This document shows positions 26,719 through 35,171 of a stretch of 49,485 bases of DNA, piece by piece. A program made the position numbers and the translations under genes. Each line of letters starts with the position of its first letter. The first letter of the stretch is position 1. This DNA comes from Rhizobiales bacterium Ga0077537 (GTDB lineage Bacteria; Pseudomonadota; Alphaproteobacteria; Rhizobiales; Hyphomicrobiaceae), in contig LNEM01000013.1 in the NCBI GenBank assembly GCA_001464955.1, positions 1 through 49,485 of the forward strand. The letters run 5' to 3'. The notes below the pieces were generated by a model, which was not told the DNA's origin, did no database searches, and saw only the letters and a program-made list of their open reading frames with translations.

Positions 26719-26789
26719 CCTGCATCGCTCCGGCATCGGTCCGGACAGGCATTGCCGCCGGGGTTGAGTCAAGTGTCGGTTGCGGACCC

Positions 26790-26818
26790 CTCAGCCTCGG
26801 CGGCGAGCCGAGGCTGAG
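26790..26818 (-). other. Strong hairpin in the pstA-pstB junction
   Basis: CTCAGCCTCGGC (26790-26801) pairs perfectly with GCCGAGGCTGAG (26807-26818) around a five-base loop. There is no T run on the minus strand after it, so it is more likely an mRNA processing or stabilising element within the pst transcript than a full terminator. Confidence 0.6.
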
Positions 26819-26829
26819 CTGCCCTTGTG

Positions 26830-28560
26830 TTACCAGCGGCGCTCGAACTTCTTTCTAAGGTAGATCGCAGCGCCATTCATCAGGAACAGGAAGCCGAGAA
26901 GCACCATGATAGCGCCAGCTGTCTTCAGCTTGAAGGCCTGCTCGGGCAGATCCGACCAGAGGTAGATCTGGACCGGGAGCACGGTTGCGGCGTCGGTCAG
27001 TGCGCCCGGAACATCCACGATGAAGGCGACCATGCCGATCATGAGCAGCGGTGCCGTCTCGCCGAGCGCATGCGCCATGCCGATGATGGTCCCCGTCATG
27101 ATGCCAGGCATGGCGAGCGGCAGCACGTGATGAAACACTGCCTGCTGGTGCGAGGCACCGACGCCAAGCGCGGCCTCCTTGATGGAGGGTGGCACGGCCT
27201 TCAGCGCCGCCCGGGCCGCGATGATGATGGTCGGGAGCACGAGCAACGCAAGGACGAGACCGCCGACCAGCGGGGCCGATCGCGGGAAGTTGAAGAAGTT
27301 CAGGAACACCGCAAGCCCCAACAGGCCGAAGACGATCGACGGGACGGCGGCGAGGTTGTTGATGTTGACTTCGATGATGTCGGTAAGTCGGTTCTTGGCG
27401 GCGAACTCCTCGAGATAGACCGCCGCGAGCACACCGATCGGAACACACAGCACCAGGGTCACGGCCAGTGTCAGCAGACTGCCGATGAGCGCGCCGCGAA
27501 TGCCGGCCAGCTCGGGCTCCCGGCTGTCTCCCGCCGTGAAGAAGCGCGTGTTGAATCGATTCTCCACAAAGCCCTTCTCGCGCAAGCGCTCAAGGTAACC
27601 GATCTCGAGGTCCGAGACTTTCCGATTGCTCTCGGGGGTGGCGTACGTGACCACTCTCCAATTGCCCGGCTTGGCTTCGGCCGCGGAGGTCAGCGGCAGG
27701 AGCACCTCGCCTGCGACCGAGATGTCCGTGAGCCTCGTCAGCTTGACGAGTCCACCGTTGATCTCGACCAGCTTGCTCGGCAGCTTCCCGTCGAGAACTT
27801 CCTCGACTTTCGGGCTGTCGACGCGAGCCCTCAACTCGGCGATCTCGGCATTGATTTCCGCGATCCGCGGCGCAAGGCTCTGCCCACCGAAGGTCGCCAG
27901 GCGGGCGGCCTCGATTGCGAGGGTGTCGGCCTTGGCCTTCGCCGCCTGCTTGATGGCCACGACTTCCGCGGCGAAGTCGTTCGACGACGTGAGGATGGTG
28001 ATCTCGCCTGTCGTTCCGCTCGGCGTAGCGGTCCCGACGCCATTGCGCTTGATGATCGGCGTTCCCGAACCCTTGAAGTAGAGATCGGCGTCGTCCGAGA
28101 GCAGCAGCGGAACCCGGACCGTCTTTCCGATCAGACCCGGATCGGCAACGAGGCGGTCGCGCAGTTCGTCCGCCGCGCCCGAGCTGAGCAGGCGCACCAG
28201 TGTACGCTCGCCCTGCCGCGACTGAATGCCAGGGATGGCGGCCTTGAGGGCATCGCGCGTCACCGGGAAATAGTCGGCGCTCCGGATGGCCACCGGATTG
28301 CTCCGCTTGTCGGCGGGGACGAAATCGGCCGGCACAGCCACATCCATCATCAGAGAATGCTGCGTGAAGGCTGGAATGCCGTTCCGGATGATGTCGAACA
28401 CAAGGGCGGCGACAAAGAGCGTCGTGACGGCCAGGGCTGCGAGACCGTAGGCCTTGAACCGCGCCTCCGCTGCATAACGCTTCCGGATGCGCCGTTTGGC
28501 GGCGTCGGACGTCATATCGAGGCGGAAGGCCGGTCCGTCAGTTCCAGCGATGTCAGTCAT
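26830..28560 (-). CDS. pstA: Phosphate ABC transporter permease PstA, enlarged form
   Basis: A 576-residue inner-membrane permease. The first part (about 1-60) has the RRIRKRYAAEARFKAYG basic stretch and one membrane helix, typical of the DUF3333 leader of alphaproteobacterial PstA. Residues about 60-345 are soluble, probably periplasmic, and include an Ala/Lys/Glu-rich helical stretch around 185-250. The conserved permease core with five or more helices covers about 350-570, with VNINNLAAVPSIVFGLLGL and the EAALGVGASHQQAV EAA-type loop that contacts PstB, and MAHALGETAPLLMIG near the end. Its start overlaps the end of pstC by eight bases, indicating translational coupling. The soluble insert is longer than in most PstA proteins I know. 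Confidence 0.93.
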   Translation of the reverse strand: MTDIAGTDGPAFRLDMTSDAAKRRIRKRYAAEARFKAYGLAALAVTTLFVAALVFDIIRNGIPAFTQHSLMMDVAVPADFVPADKRSNPVAIRSADYFPVTRDALKAAIPGIQSRQGERTLVRLLSSGAADELRDRLVADPGLIGKTVRVPLLLSDDADLYFKGSGTPIIKRNGVGTATPSGTTGEITILTSSNDFAAEVVAIKQAAKAKADTLAIEAARLATFGGQSLAPRIAEINAEIAELRARVDSPKVEEVLDGKLPSKLVEINGGLVKLTRLTDISVAGEVLLPLTSAAEAKPGNWRVVTYATPESNRKVSDLEIGYLERLREKGFVENRFNTRFFTAGDSREPELAGIRGALIGSLLTLAVTLVLCVPIGVLAAVYLEEFAAKNRLTDIIEVNINNLAAVPSIVFGLLGLAVFLNFFNFPRSAPLVGGLVLALLVLPTIIIAARAALKAVPPSIKEAALGVGASHQQAVFHHVLPLAMPGIMTGTIIGMAHALGETAPLLMIGMVAFIVDVPGALTDAATVLPVQIYLWSDLPEQAFKLKTAGAIMVLLGFLFLMNGAAIYLRKKFERRW

Positions 28561-29944
28561 ATTGCTCTCGATATCTGCGCACGACCTGCAGCGCGATGAC
28601 GTTGAGGATCAGGGTGACGACGAAGAGCACGAACCCGAGGGCGAAAGCCGCCAGCGTCTTGGCGCTGTCGAACTCCTGGTCACCGACCAGGATCGTCTTG
28701 ATCTGCACGGTGATCGTGGTGACGGCCTCGAGCGGGTTCGCGGTCAGATTGGCCGCGAGACCCGCCGCCATGACAACGATCATCGTCTCCCCGATGGCGC
28801 GGCTGATCGCCAGCATGAACGCCGAGACGATCCCCGGCAGCGCCGCAGGCAATATGACGTTCTTGATGGTTTCCGACTTGGTCGCGCCGAGCGCGTAGGC
28901 ACCGTCACGGAGCGACTGTGGCACGGAGTTGATCACGTCGTCGGACAATGACGAGATGAACGGGATGATCATCATGCCCATGACGAGACCCGCAGCCAGC
29001 GCCGACTCCGACGCGACGTCGAGACCATACTGCTCGCCCCAGCCCCGGATAAGCGGTGCGACAGTCAAGGCCGCGAAGAAGCCCAGCACGACGGTCGGGA
29101 TGCCGGCCAGCACCTCGAGGATCGGCTTCGCGATGGCCCGGAAGCGGGGCGAGGCATATTCGGCGAGGTAGATAGCCGAGAAGAGCCCTAGAGGACCCGC
29201 CACGAGAATGGCGATCGTGGTGATGAGGAGTGTGCCCGTCAGGAGCGGCACGAAACCGAACGCTGTCTTGATGTCGCCCTGGTCGGCCCGGAGTGCGGCC
29301 TGCGGGTTCCATTCGGTGCCGAACAGGAACTGGCTGACGGTCGGGCGCCCTTTGAGCGCCGGATCGAAGAAGAAGCGGAAGGTCTCGAACAGAACCGAGA
29401 ACACGATGCCGATCGTCGTCAGGATCGCGACCGTGGCGCAGATGCCCATGATCACGAGAATAAGCTTCTCGAAGATATTGCGCGCCCGATAGACGGGAGA
29501 AATCCGCGAGATGAAGTAGCCCATCCCGATCAGGCCGAGCAGGGATCCGAGCCCGTACACCACCCATTTGCCGAAGGCCGAAGCACTGGCGAATTGCTGC
29601 GCCGCATCCTTCAGGAGCGCGGACGGCTCGCCGGAATGCTTGCCGGTGGCGATATTCTGGATATCCCTCAACCCGGCAGAGCGCTTGAGCGGATCTGCAA
29701 TCGTCTCTGCGCCAAGAACCGCCAGCGCGCTGGACTCGGCATACTTCGCGACCACGGTCGTGCCGATGGCGTAGGTCAGGAGCATGGCGACAAGCACGGC
29801 TGCCATCGGCAGCATGCCATGGTACGAGGGCAGCGAATGCAGCGACGGCGCACCTGCCGTGATGAGGCTTTGAGCGCGTTGCCGTCCGATGAGGAACGCC
29901 GCAGCGACCAGGATCGCCAGCGTCACGAAGTAGAGTGCGGTCAT
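28553..29944 (-). CDS. pstC: Phosphate ABC transporter permease PstC
   Basis: A 463-residue inner-membrane permease that pairs with PstA to form the phosphate channel. The N-terminal helix followed by GRQRA and an extra helix at about 45-65 are the long leader seen in alphaproteobacterial PstC. The permease core (about 225-460) contains LAEYASPRFRAIAKPILEVLAGIPTVV, the coupling loop YALGATKSETIKNVILPAALPG, and SRAIGETMIVVMAAG. FLFGTEWNPQ is a conserved PstC segment. AGG six bases upstream supports the ATG at 29944. It lies about 200 bases downstream of pstS and overlaps pstA. Confidence 0.94.
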   Translation of the reverse strand: MTALYFVTLAILVAAAFLIGRQRAQSLITAGAPSLHSLPSYHGMLPMAAVLVAMLLTYAIGTTVVAKYAESSALAVLGAETIADPLKRSAGLRDIQNIATGKHSGEPSALLKDAAQQFASASAFGKWVVYGLGSLLGLIGMGYFISRISPVYRARNIFEKLILVIMGICATVAILTTIGIVFSVLFETFRFFFDPALKGRPTVSQFLFGTEWNPQAALRADQGDIKTAFGFVPLLTGTLLITTIAILVAGPLGLFSAIYLAEYASPRFRAIAKPILEVLAGIPTVVLGFFAALTVAPLIRGWGEQYGLDVASESALAAGLVMGMMIIPFISSLSDDVINSVPQSLRDGAYALGATKSETIKNVILPAALPGIVSAFMLAISRAIGETMIVVMAAGLAANLTANPLEAVTTITVQIKTILVGDQEFDSAKTLAAFALGFVLFVVTLILNVIALQVVRRYREQYD

Positions 29945-29975
29945 GCTTGGCCTGCGGGCTCGAGGTCCAACGGAG

Positions 29976-30002
29976 GAAAAGCGACGCCCTTCGCAAGGGG
30001 CG
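29976..30002 (-). terminator. Attenuator-like hairpin between pstS and pstC
   Basis: On the minus strand CGCCCCTT and AAGGGCG pair (one bulge) around GCG, followed after four bases by TTTTCC. A partial terminator here would make pstS mRNA more abundant than the permease mRNA, as is common for binding-protein genes. The stem is short, so confidence is limited. Confidence 0.35.
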
Positions 30003-30146
30003 CTGGATCTGGCACGAACGGGCCTGTTGGTTCGGTGGCGATTGCCCGATGGGCGAAAGGATCACGGACGGAACCGGCAGGCATGGACCTGACAGGGAGG
30101 CCCGGCGGTCATGCCCGAATGGGAATGGCCGCCAGGCTCGATGGTC

Positions 30147-31205
30147 TTACTTCACGTCGGCAGCCGTCAGCGGCTTCATCGCCTTGACCGCAGCCGCGAC
30201 CTTCTCGGCCTCGGCCTTCGGCAGAGCGACGAGACCCTTGCGGGCGAGGTAGCCGTCCTTGGACATGGCCTTGTCAGACACGTACTCGGCAGCGAACTCG
30301 GCGATGCCGGGGATCACGCCGACATGCTGCTTCTTGACATAGAAGAACAACGGGCGGGCGCCGGGGAACTTGCCACCGGAGATCGTGTCGTAGTCGGGCT
30401 CGACGCCGTTGATCGACGCGCCGCGCAACTTGGACGCGTTCTCTTCGAGGAACGAGTAGCCGAAGATGCCGACGGCGTTCTTGTTGGCCTCGAGTTTCTG
30501 GACGATCACGTTGTCGTTCTCGCCGGCCTCGACGAAGGCGCCATCCTTGCGGAGCGACTTCCAGAGCTTCTCGAAGCCCTTCGCGTCGGCCTTCTGCATG
30601 TCCTTGAGCGCGGCGATCTTCTTGGCGCCCACTTCCATGTAGAGTTCGTGGAAGCTGTCACGCGTGCCGGACGTCGGCGGCGGACCAAGCACTTCGATCT
30701 TGACGTTGGGCAGCGACTTGTCGATGTCCGACCAGTTCTTGTGCGGATTGGCGACAAGCTTGCCATCGGCGCCCGGGACCTGCTCGGCGAGAGCAAGGAA
30801 AACCTGCTCCAGAGTCAGCTTCAGCGGGGTGCCGCCTTTCGACTGAGCCAGGACGAGGCCGTCGATGCCGACCTTGATCTCGACGATATCCGTGACGCCG
30901 TTCTTTTGGCAGTCCTCGAACTCGCCCTTCTTGATGGCGCGCGAGGCGTTCGTCATGTCGGGATGCCCGACGCCGACGCCGGCGCAGAACAGCTTCATGC
31001 CGCCGCCCGTTCCGGTCGACTCGACGACCGGGGTCTTGCCGAGGCCGGACTTGCCGAACTGCTCGGCGACAGCGGTGGTGAACGGATACACCGTCGACGA
31101 TCCGACGATGCGGATCTGATCGCGTGCGGCGGCGATGGCGGTGGTCGCCACGAGAGCGGCGACGGCGACCGACAGCGTCGCGGCGGACTTACGGTTGGTA
31201 ATCAC
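30147..31205 (-). CDS. pstS: Phosphate ABC transporter substrate-binding protein
   Basis: A 352-residue periplasmic phosphate-binding protein. The signal peptide runs to about residue 26 (AALVATTAIAA). RIVGSSTVYPFTTAVAEQF (about 32-50) is the phosphate-contact motif of the PstS/SphX type, and STGTGGGMKLFCAGVG and SGTRDSFHELYM complete the binding site. The start is a GTG at 31205 with GGAGG five bases upstream; longer in-frame starts reach into the AT-rich promoter and would spoil the signal peptide. It heads the pstS-pstC-pstA-pstB unit and is expected to respond to phosphate starvation through PhoB. Confidence 0.93.
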   Translation of the reverse strand: MITNRKSAATLSVAVAALVATTAIAAARDQIRIVGSSTVYPFTTAVAEQFGKSGLGKTPVVESTGTGGGMKLFCAGVGVGHPDMTNASRAIKKGEFEDCQKNGVTDIVEIKVGIDGLVLAQSKGGTPLKLTLEQVFLALAEQVPGADGKLVANPHKNWSDIDKSLPNVKIEVLGPPPTSGTRDSFHELYMEVGAKKIAALKDMQKADAKGFEKLWKSLRKDGAFVEAGENDNVIVQKLEANKNAVGIFGYSFLEENASKLRGASINGVEPDYDTISGGKFPGARPLFFYVKKQHVGVIPGIAEFAAEYVSDKAMSKDGYLARKGLVALPKAEAEKVAAAVKAMKPLTAADVK

Positions 31206-31279
31206 TGGACCCTCCAGAATTCGCGCCAGGTGAAGTCGTCCCGGCTGGGATGGTCTTAGAGTACGGTCGCAATGGATTT

Positions 31280-31296
31280 GTGACATATGAAAACAT
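31280..31296 (-). promoter_or_regulatory. Weak PHO-box-like site upstream of pstS
   Basis: On the plus strand GTGACAT (31280-31286) and AAAACAT (31290-31296) resemble the inverse of two CTGTCAT half-sites, but the spacing is 10 bases rather than 11 and the second half matches poorly. It lies about 75-90 bases before the pstS start, where a PhoB site would be expected. Confidence 0.25.
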
Positions 31297-31478
31297 TGAA
31301 AAATATACATAAAGAGGCGTTTCATCGATTCCCTGTCGTTTCTGGTGCTCCGCTCGTCCCCAGATCGCTGTTCAGGAGTGATGACGGCCCGCCGAAATGC
31401 CGTCCATGGTCCCGCGGAGCTTGACGCCGGGGTCCGCGGAGAGGTGGAAAGATCGGGGGTGGAGGGCACAAAAGGAAA

Positions 31479-31507
31479 GCGCCCGACCTCGGGGGAAGGT
31501 CGGGCGC
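31479..31507 (-). terminator. Rho-independent terminator for lolA
   Basis: GCGCCCGACCT (31479-31489) pairs perfectly with AGGTCGGGCGC (31497-31507) around seven bases. Read on the minus strand it is followed directly by TTTCCTTTT, a good T-rich tail. It lies about 230 bases after the lolA stop and would insulate pstS from lolA read-through. Confidence 0.7.
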
Positions 31508-31738
31508 CATAGCGCCTAAGCGCTTGCGCCGGGAGGGATTCCAGCGCGGCGAGCAGCACCTTCGGCTAGACGGGGGGCACTAGCGATAAGGATCGGTGCT
31601 GCTGCTCTGTCATGGAAGATATAACGACTTGACTGAGTTTCAAGGGCAACACCAAATCATTCACAGATTCTTTACCGATTATTTCAGCCGGCCCGGCGCT
31701 CGTCGCTGGAGGCTGGATGAACGAGCGTCACCAACGGG

Positions 31739-32452
31739 CTACTGAAGGTTCTTGAGCTGTGGACTGGTGATCTTGAAGAGATCGGCGTCGACGGTTGCCG
31801 ACTTGTCGAGGTTGGCCACTTCGAGCCGCGTGTCGAGGCCCTGGGCGTCGGTCGTCACCCATTCCTTGAGTTCCACGACGGGCTTGCTCTGCAGGAACAG
31901 ACGCACCTTCCCCGTCGCGTCCTTGGACTTGTCCTGCACCGAAACGATGAGAAGGTCCGCGTCCTCCTGGACCTCGAGGATACGGGCGTCCCGCAGCAGG
32001 TCGACATCCGTCTTCAACAGCATCCGGAACGGCGTCTGGTCGACCATGACCCGGTCATCCGTATTGATGTCGAGATCCTGGATGGCGATCTGCTTGCCGT
32101 CCGAAATGATCAACTGCCGGCTTGGCGGCGCGTACTCGAACCGGATCCGGCCGGGTTTCTTCATGAACACCTTGCCCCGGAGCCGTTTCTTGTCCGGCGA
32201 GGTCTGGACGAAGGTGCCCTTGAGGTTCTCGATGCCGTTGAAATAGCTGCTCACCAGCTTCACGATCTCGACCTGCCTCGGCTCGAGAGTGATGCCGTTG
32301 CTATCCGCCTGCGTCGAGGTCTGGGTATTCCAGGCTGGGGCCGCGACCGGCGCGCCTTTGTCCTGTGCCACGGCCGTATCCGGCCCGAGCAGCAGAGCCG
32401 CAGCGAACGCACATGAAAACATACTGCCTGAAGTTCGCATCTTGCGCGCCAT
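31739..32452 (-). CDS. lolA: Outer-membrane lipoprotein carrier protein
   Basis: A 237-residue periplasmic chaperone that carries lipoproteins from LolCDE to the outer membrane. A signal peptide (about 1-29, ending AVAQ) precedes the LolA fold: SYFNGIENLKGTFVQTSPD (about 70-88), GKVFMKKPGRIRFEYAPPSRQLIISDGKQI (key hydrophobic half-barrel strands, seen in pieces) and the C-terminal LEVANLDKSATVDADLFKI. Length and pattern are normal for the alphaproteobacterial type, which often lacks the classical C-terminal strand of E. coli LolA. ATG at 32452 has GGGGGA just upstream. It follows ftsK on the same strand, a conserved order in this class. Confidence 0.9.
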   Translation of the reverse strand: MARKMRTSGSMFSCAFAAALLLGPDTAVAQDKGAPVAAPAWNTQTSTQADSNGITLEPRQVEIVKLVSSYFNGIENLKGTFVQTSPDKKRLRGKVFMKKPGRIRFEYAPPSRQLIISDGKQIAIQDLDINTDDRVMVDQTPFRMLLKTDVDLLRDARILEVQEDADLLIVSVQDKSKDATGKVRLFLQSKPVVELKEWVTTDAQGLDTRLEVANLDKSATVDADLFKITSPQLKNLQ

Positions 32453-32660
32453 AGGTCCCCCACCGCTCACCCTCGGTTGCACAGTCCCTACAATTCCGAC
32501 TTTACAAGGGCAAGTCTGGTCGCGGCGGCGCGGCTGCAAATGCGGGGATAGCTTGCGTGTCGTGACCCTGGCCCCGGTCGCCTGCAGTCGCGCGGACCGC
32601 AAGCTGCACGATCGGGGAGAGACAGGCTCTGGCCGGAGCTGACGGCCACGCGGCAGGCCG

Positions 32661-35156
32661 TCAGTCAGCCCCGTCGGACTGGGCTTCGGCGCCGATCAGC
32701 ACGCGTCGCCGCCCGCTGTGGTCGGCGGGGCTGACGATGCCCTCGGCCTCCATCCGCTCGATGAGATCGGCAGCCCGATTGTAGCCGATGGAGAGCCGGC
32801 GCTGCAGATAGCTGGTCGAAGCCTTGCCATCCCGGTGCACGATGGCGACGGCCCGGTCGAAGAGATCGTCGGCGCTGTCGACGGGTGTGTGGGTGACACC
32901 GCCTCCGTCCACCTGATCCGTGATTTCGATGTGGCGTTGCAGGGCATCGATGTAGTTCGGCTCCCCCTGCTCCCGGAGCGCCGCCGCGACGCTTTCCACC
33001 TCTTCGTCCGAGACGAAGGGGGCATGCACCCTGAGGAGCTGGCCGGAGCCCGGTGAGAACAGCATGTCGCCTGCCCCGAGAAGCTGCTCGGCGCCCTGCT
33101 CGTTGATGATGGTCCGGCTATCGACCTTCGACGCCACCCGGAATGCAATACGCGCCGGGAAGTTCGCCTTGATGGTGCCCGTGACGACGTCGACGCTCGG
33201 GCGCTGGGTGGCCATAACGAGGTGGATGCCGGCGGCCCGCGCCATCTGGGCGAGCCGCTGCACGACACCCTCGACCTCCTTGCCTGCGACCGCCATCAGA
33301 TCCGCGAACTCGTCGACCACGATCACGAGATGCGGCATTGGCTGCGGTTCGCGCTGGTCCTGGACGTAGACCGCCTCGCCTGTCTTCGGATCGAAACCGG
33401 TCTGCACCGTTCGGCCGACCATCGCGCCGCGCTTTTTTGCGTTCTTGGCCCTGACGTTGAACATCTCGATGTTTCTGACGCCGGCTTCCGCCATCCGCTT
33501 GTAGCGTTCCTCCATCTCCGAGACGGCCCAGCCGAGCGCCGCCGCCGCCCGATGCGGATCGGTGACGACCGGCGCCAGCAGGTGCGGAATGCCGTTGTAG
33601 ACCGACAGCTCGAGCATCTTGGGGTCGATCATCAGGAAGCGGCAGTCCTCCGGCGAATGCCGGAAGAGAAGCGACAGGATAAGGCCGTTGACGCCGACGG
33701 ACTTGCCTGATCCCGTCGTGCCCGCCACCAGGAGATGTGGCATCCGGGCGAGATCCGCGATGATGGGCTCGCCGCCGATTCCCTTCCCGAGGGCGATGGG
33801 AAGCTGTGCCTCGGAGGACCGCCAGGCCTCGCTTTCCAGCAGTTCGCGCAGGAACACCGTCTCGCGCCGCACGTTCGGCAGCTCGATCCCGATGACGTTC
33901 CGCCCCGGGATCGGGGCGACGCGAGCTGACACGGCGCTCATCGAGCGCGCGATGTCGTCCGCCAGCGCGATGATGCGGGAGGCCTTTGTGCCCCGTTGCG
34001 GCTCGAGCTCGAACAGCGTCACGACCGGGCCGGGATGAATGCCCTTGATCTCGCCCTTGACGCCGAAGTCGCCCAGAACGTCCTCGAGCAGCCGCGCGCT
34101 CCCGCGCAGAACCGGTTGCGTGTGCTCGGCGCCCGGCTTTTGCGGCGGTGGCCGCTTGAGGATGTTGAGCGAGGGACGCCTGTAGTCCTTGCTCTTGCCT
34201 CGAAACGACATCAGCCCGCCGAGGACGGCGGTGGCGGCGCCGGCACGAGGTGCCTTCGGGGATTCTCCCGCTTGTGAAGGTGCGAATCGGGCGGCGATGG
34301 ACTGGCTCGCCATGTCCGTCGCCTGGTCGAAGCCCGGCGCATGCCCGCGACCCGCGTCCTGTGGTGGGAATGGACGCTCCGGTTTGGGTTCGCGAGGTCG
34401 CACCGCGTCGTCACGATGCACGGCATGGCTGTGCCGGTGCGTCGGGTGGTGGGGATGGTCCGGGAAGTCGTCGTGACCGTCGTGCCGATCGGGTTCGGCA
34501 TAGATCGGCGCCGATGCGAGCACGGGCTCCGCGATGGGCCGTGACCAGTGCTTCGACTGGGCGAGGACGGCGAGGTCGCGCTGGCCGAGAGCCAGCGCCG
34601 CCGAGAGGAGTGACATGCCCCCTGCGAACAGAGCGAGACCCGCGAGAGCCGAGGCCTGGCGCGGCAGGAGAGTCCCGATGACGGTGGCGACGGTCGTGAA
34701 GACGAAATCGCCGCCCGCGCCGCCGAGGCCGTGGTTGATCGGCCAGGCGGCAGGCGGCGAAATGCTGGACAAGGCACCTGCGAGCGCGAGCAGCGCCAGC
34801 CCGAACCAGGCCAGCCTGCGGCGCGGATAGGCGATGCGCCGCTTGAAGATGAGCTCGGAGCCGGCCCAGGCTGGGCCGAGGAATGCGATCACCGCCGTGA
34901 AGCCGAGCATCTGCAACGCGAGATCGGCGACGATCGCGCCCACAGGCCCGAGGAAATTGCGGGTGAGGCCGGGTGTGGCGTGGGTGAGCGAAGGATCGGT
35001 GGCGGACCAGGTGAGGAGCGTTAGCCAGCCGGCCGCGGCCAGCGCCACGAGCGCCAGCCCGAGACCCGTGGTCAGCCCGCCGATGAGCCTGTTTTCGAGG
35101 CTCTCCGGCAGGAGTCGCTTCGGCTCGAAGCCGCTACGCTCACCCTGCATCGACAC
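32661..35156 (-). CDS. ftsK: DNA translocase FtsK
   Basis: An 831-residue septum-located motor that pumps chromosome ends and activates XerCD at dif. The N-terminal region (about 25-195) has four or five membrane helices. A linker of about 150 residues, rich in His, Pro and Arg, follows. The motor has the alpha/beta domain (DFGVKGEIKGIHPGPVVTLFE), Walker A AGTTGSGKS near residue 480, and Walker B IVVDEFADLM near 610, followed by ATQRPSVDVVTGTIKANFPARIAF. The C-terminal gamma domain (about 760-825, YLQRRLSIGYNRAADLIERME) is a winged helix that reads KOPS sites. The start is a GTG at 35156 with AGG five bases away; an ATG two codons on is possible. The linker is shorter than in E. coli FtsK. 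Confidence 0.95.
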   Translation of the reverse strand: MSMQGERSGFEPKRLLPESLENRLIGGLTTGLGLALVALAAAGWLTLLTWSATDPSLTHATPGLTRNFLGPVGAIVADLALQMLGFTAVIAFLGPAWAGSELIFKRRIAYPRRRLAWFGLALLALAGALSSISPPAAWPINHGLGGAGGDFVFTTVATVIGTLLPRQASALAGLALFAGGMSLLSAALALGQRDLAVLAQSKHWSRPIAEPVLASAPIYAEPDRHDGHDDFPDHPHHPTHRHSHAVHRDDAVRPREPKPERPFPPQDAGRGHAPGFDQATDMASQSIAARFAPSQAGESPKAPRAGAATAVLGGLMSFRGKSKDYRRPSLNILKRPPPQKPGAEHTQPVLRGSARLLEDVLGDFGVKGEIKGIHPGPVVTLFELEPQRGTKASRIIALADDIARSMSAVSARVAPIPGRNVIGIELPNVRRETVFLRELLESEAWRSSEAQLPIALGKGIGGEPIIADLARMPHLLVAGTTGSGKSVGVNGLILSLLFRHSPEDCRFLMIDPKMLELSVYNGIPHLLAPVVTDPHRAAAALGWAVSEMEERYKRMAEAGVRNIEMFNVRAKNAKKRGAMVGRTVQTGFDPKTGEAVYVQDQREPQPMPHLVIVVDEFADLMAVAGKEVEGVVQRLAQMARAAGIHLVMATQRPSVDVVTGTIKANFPARIAFRVASKVDSRTIINEQGAEQLLGAGDMLFSPGSGQLLRVHAPFVSDEEVESVAAALREQGEPNYIDALQRHIEITDQVDGGGVTHTPVDSADDLFDRAVAIVHRDGKASTSYLQRRLSIGYNRAADLIERMEAEGIVSPADHSGRRRVLIGAEAQSDGAD

Positions 35157-35171
35157 GTACGCCTGCTGAAC

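Larger units (their letters stand above)
31206..31738. other. Region between lolA and pstS: promoter and terminator
   Basis: This 533-base gap holds no convincing gene. It has the AT-rich upstream region of pstS (about 31265-31320), a clear minus-strand terminator at 31479-31507 and, nearer lolA, AT-richer unassigned sequence (31610-31690). Confidence 0.6.

Noticed and set aside
26827-28599. 590-codon plus-strand frame opposite pstA
   Set aside because: It mirrors a clearly identified permease gene and encodes low-complexity Asp/Arg/His-rich sequence without any domain.
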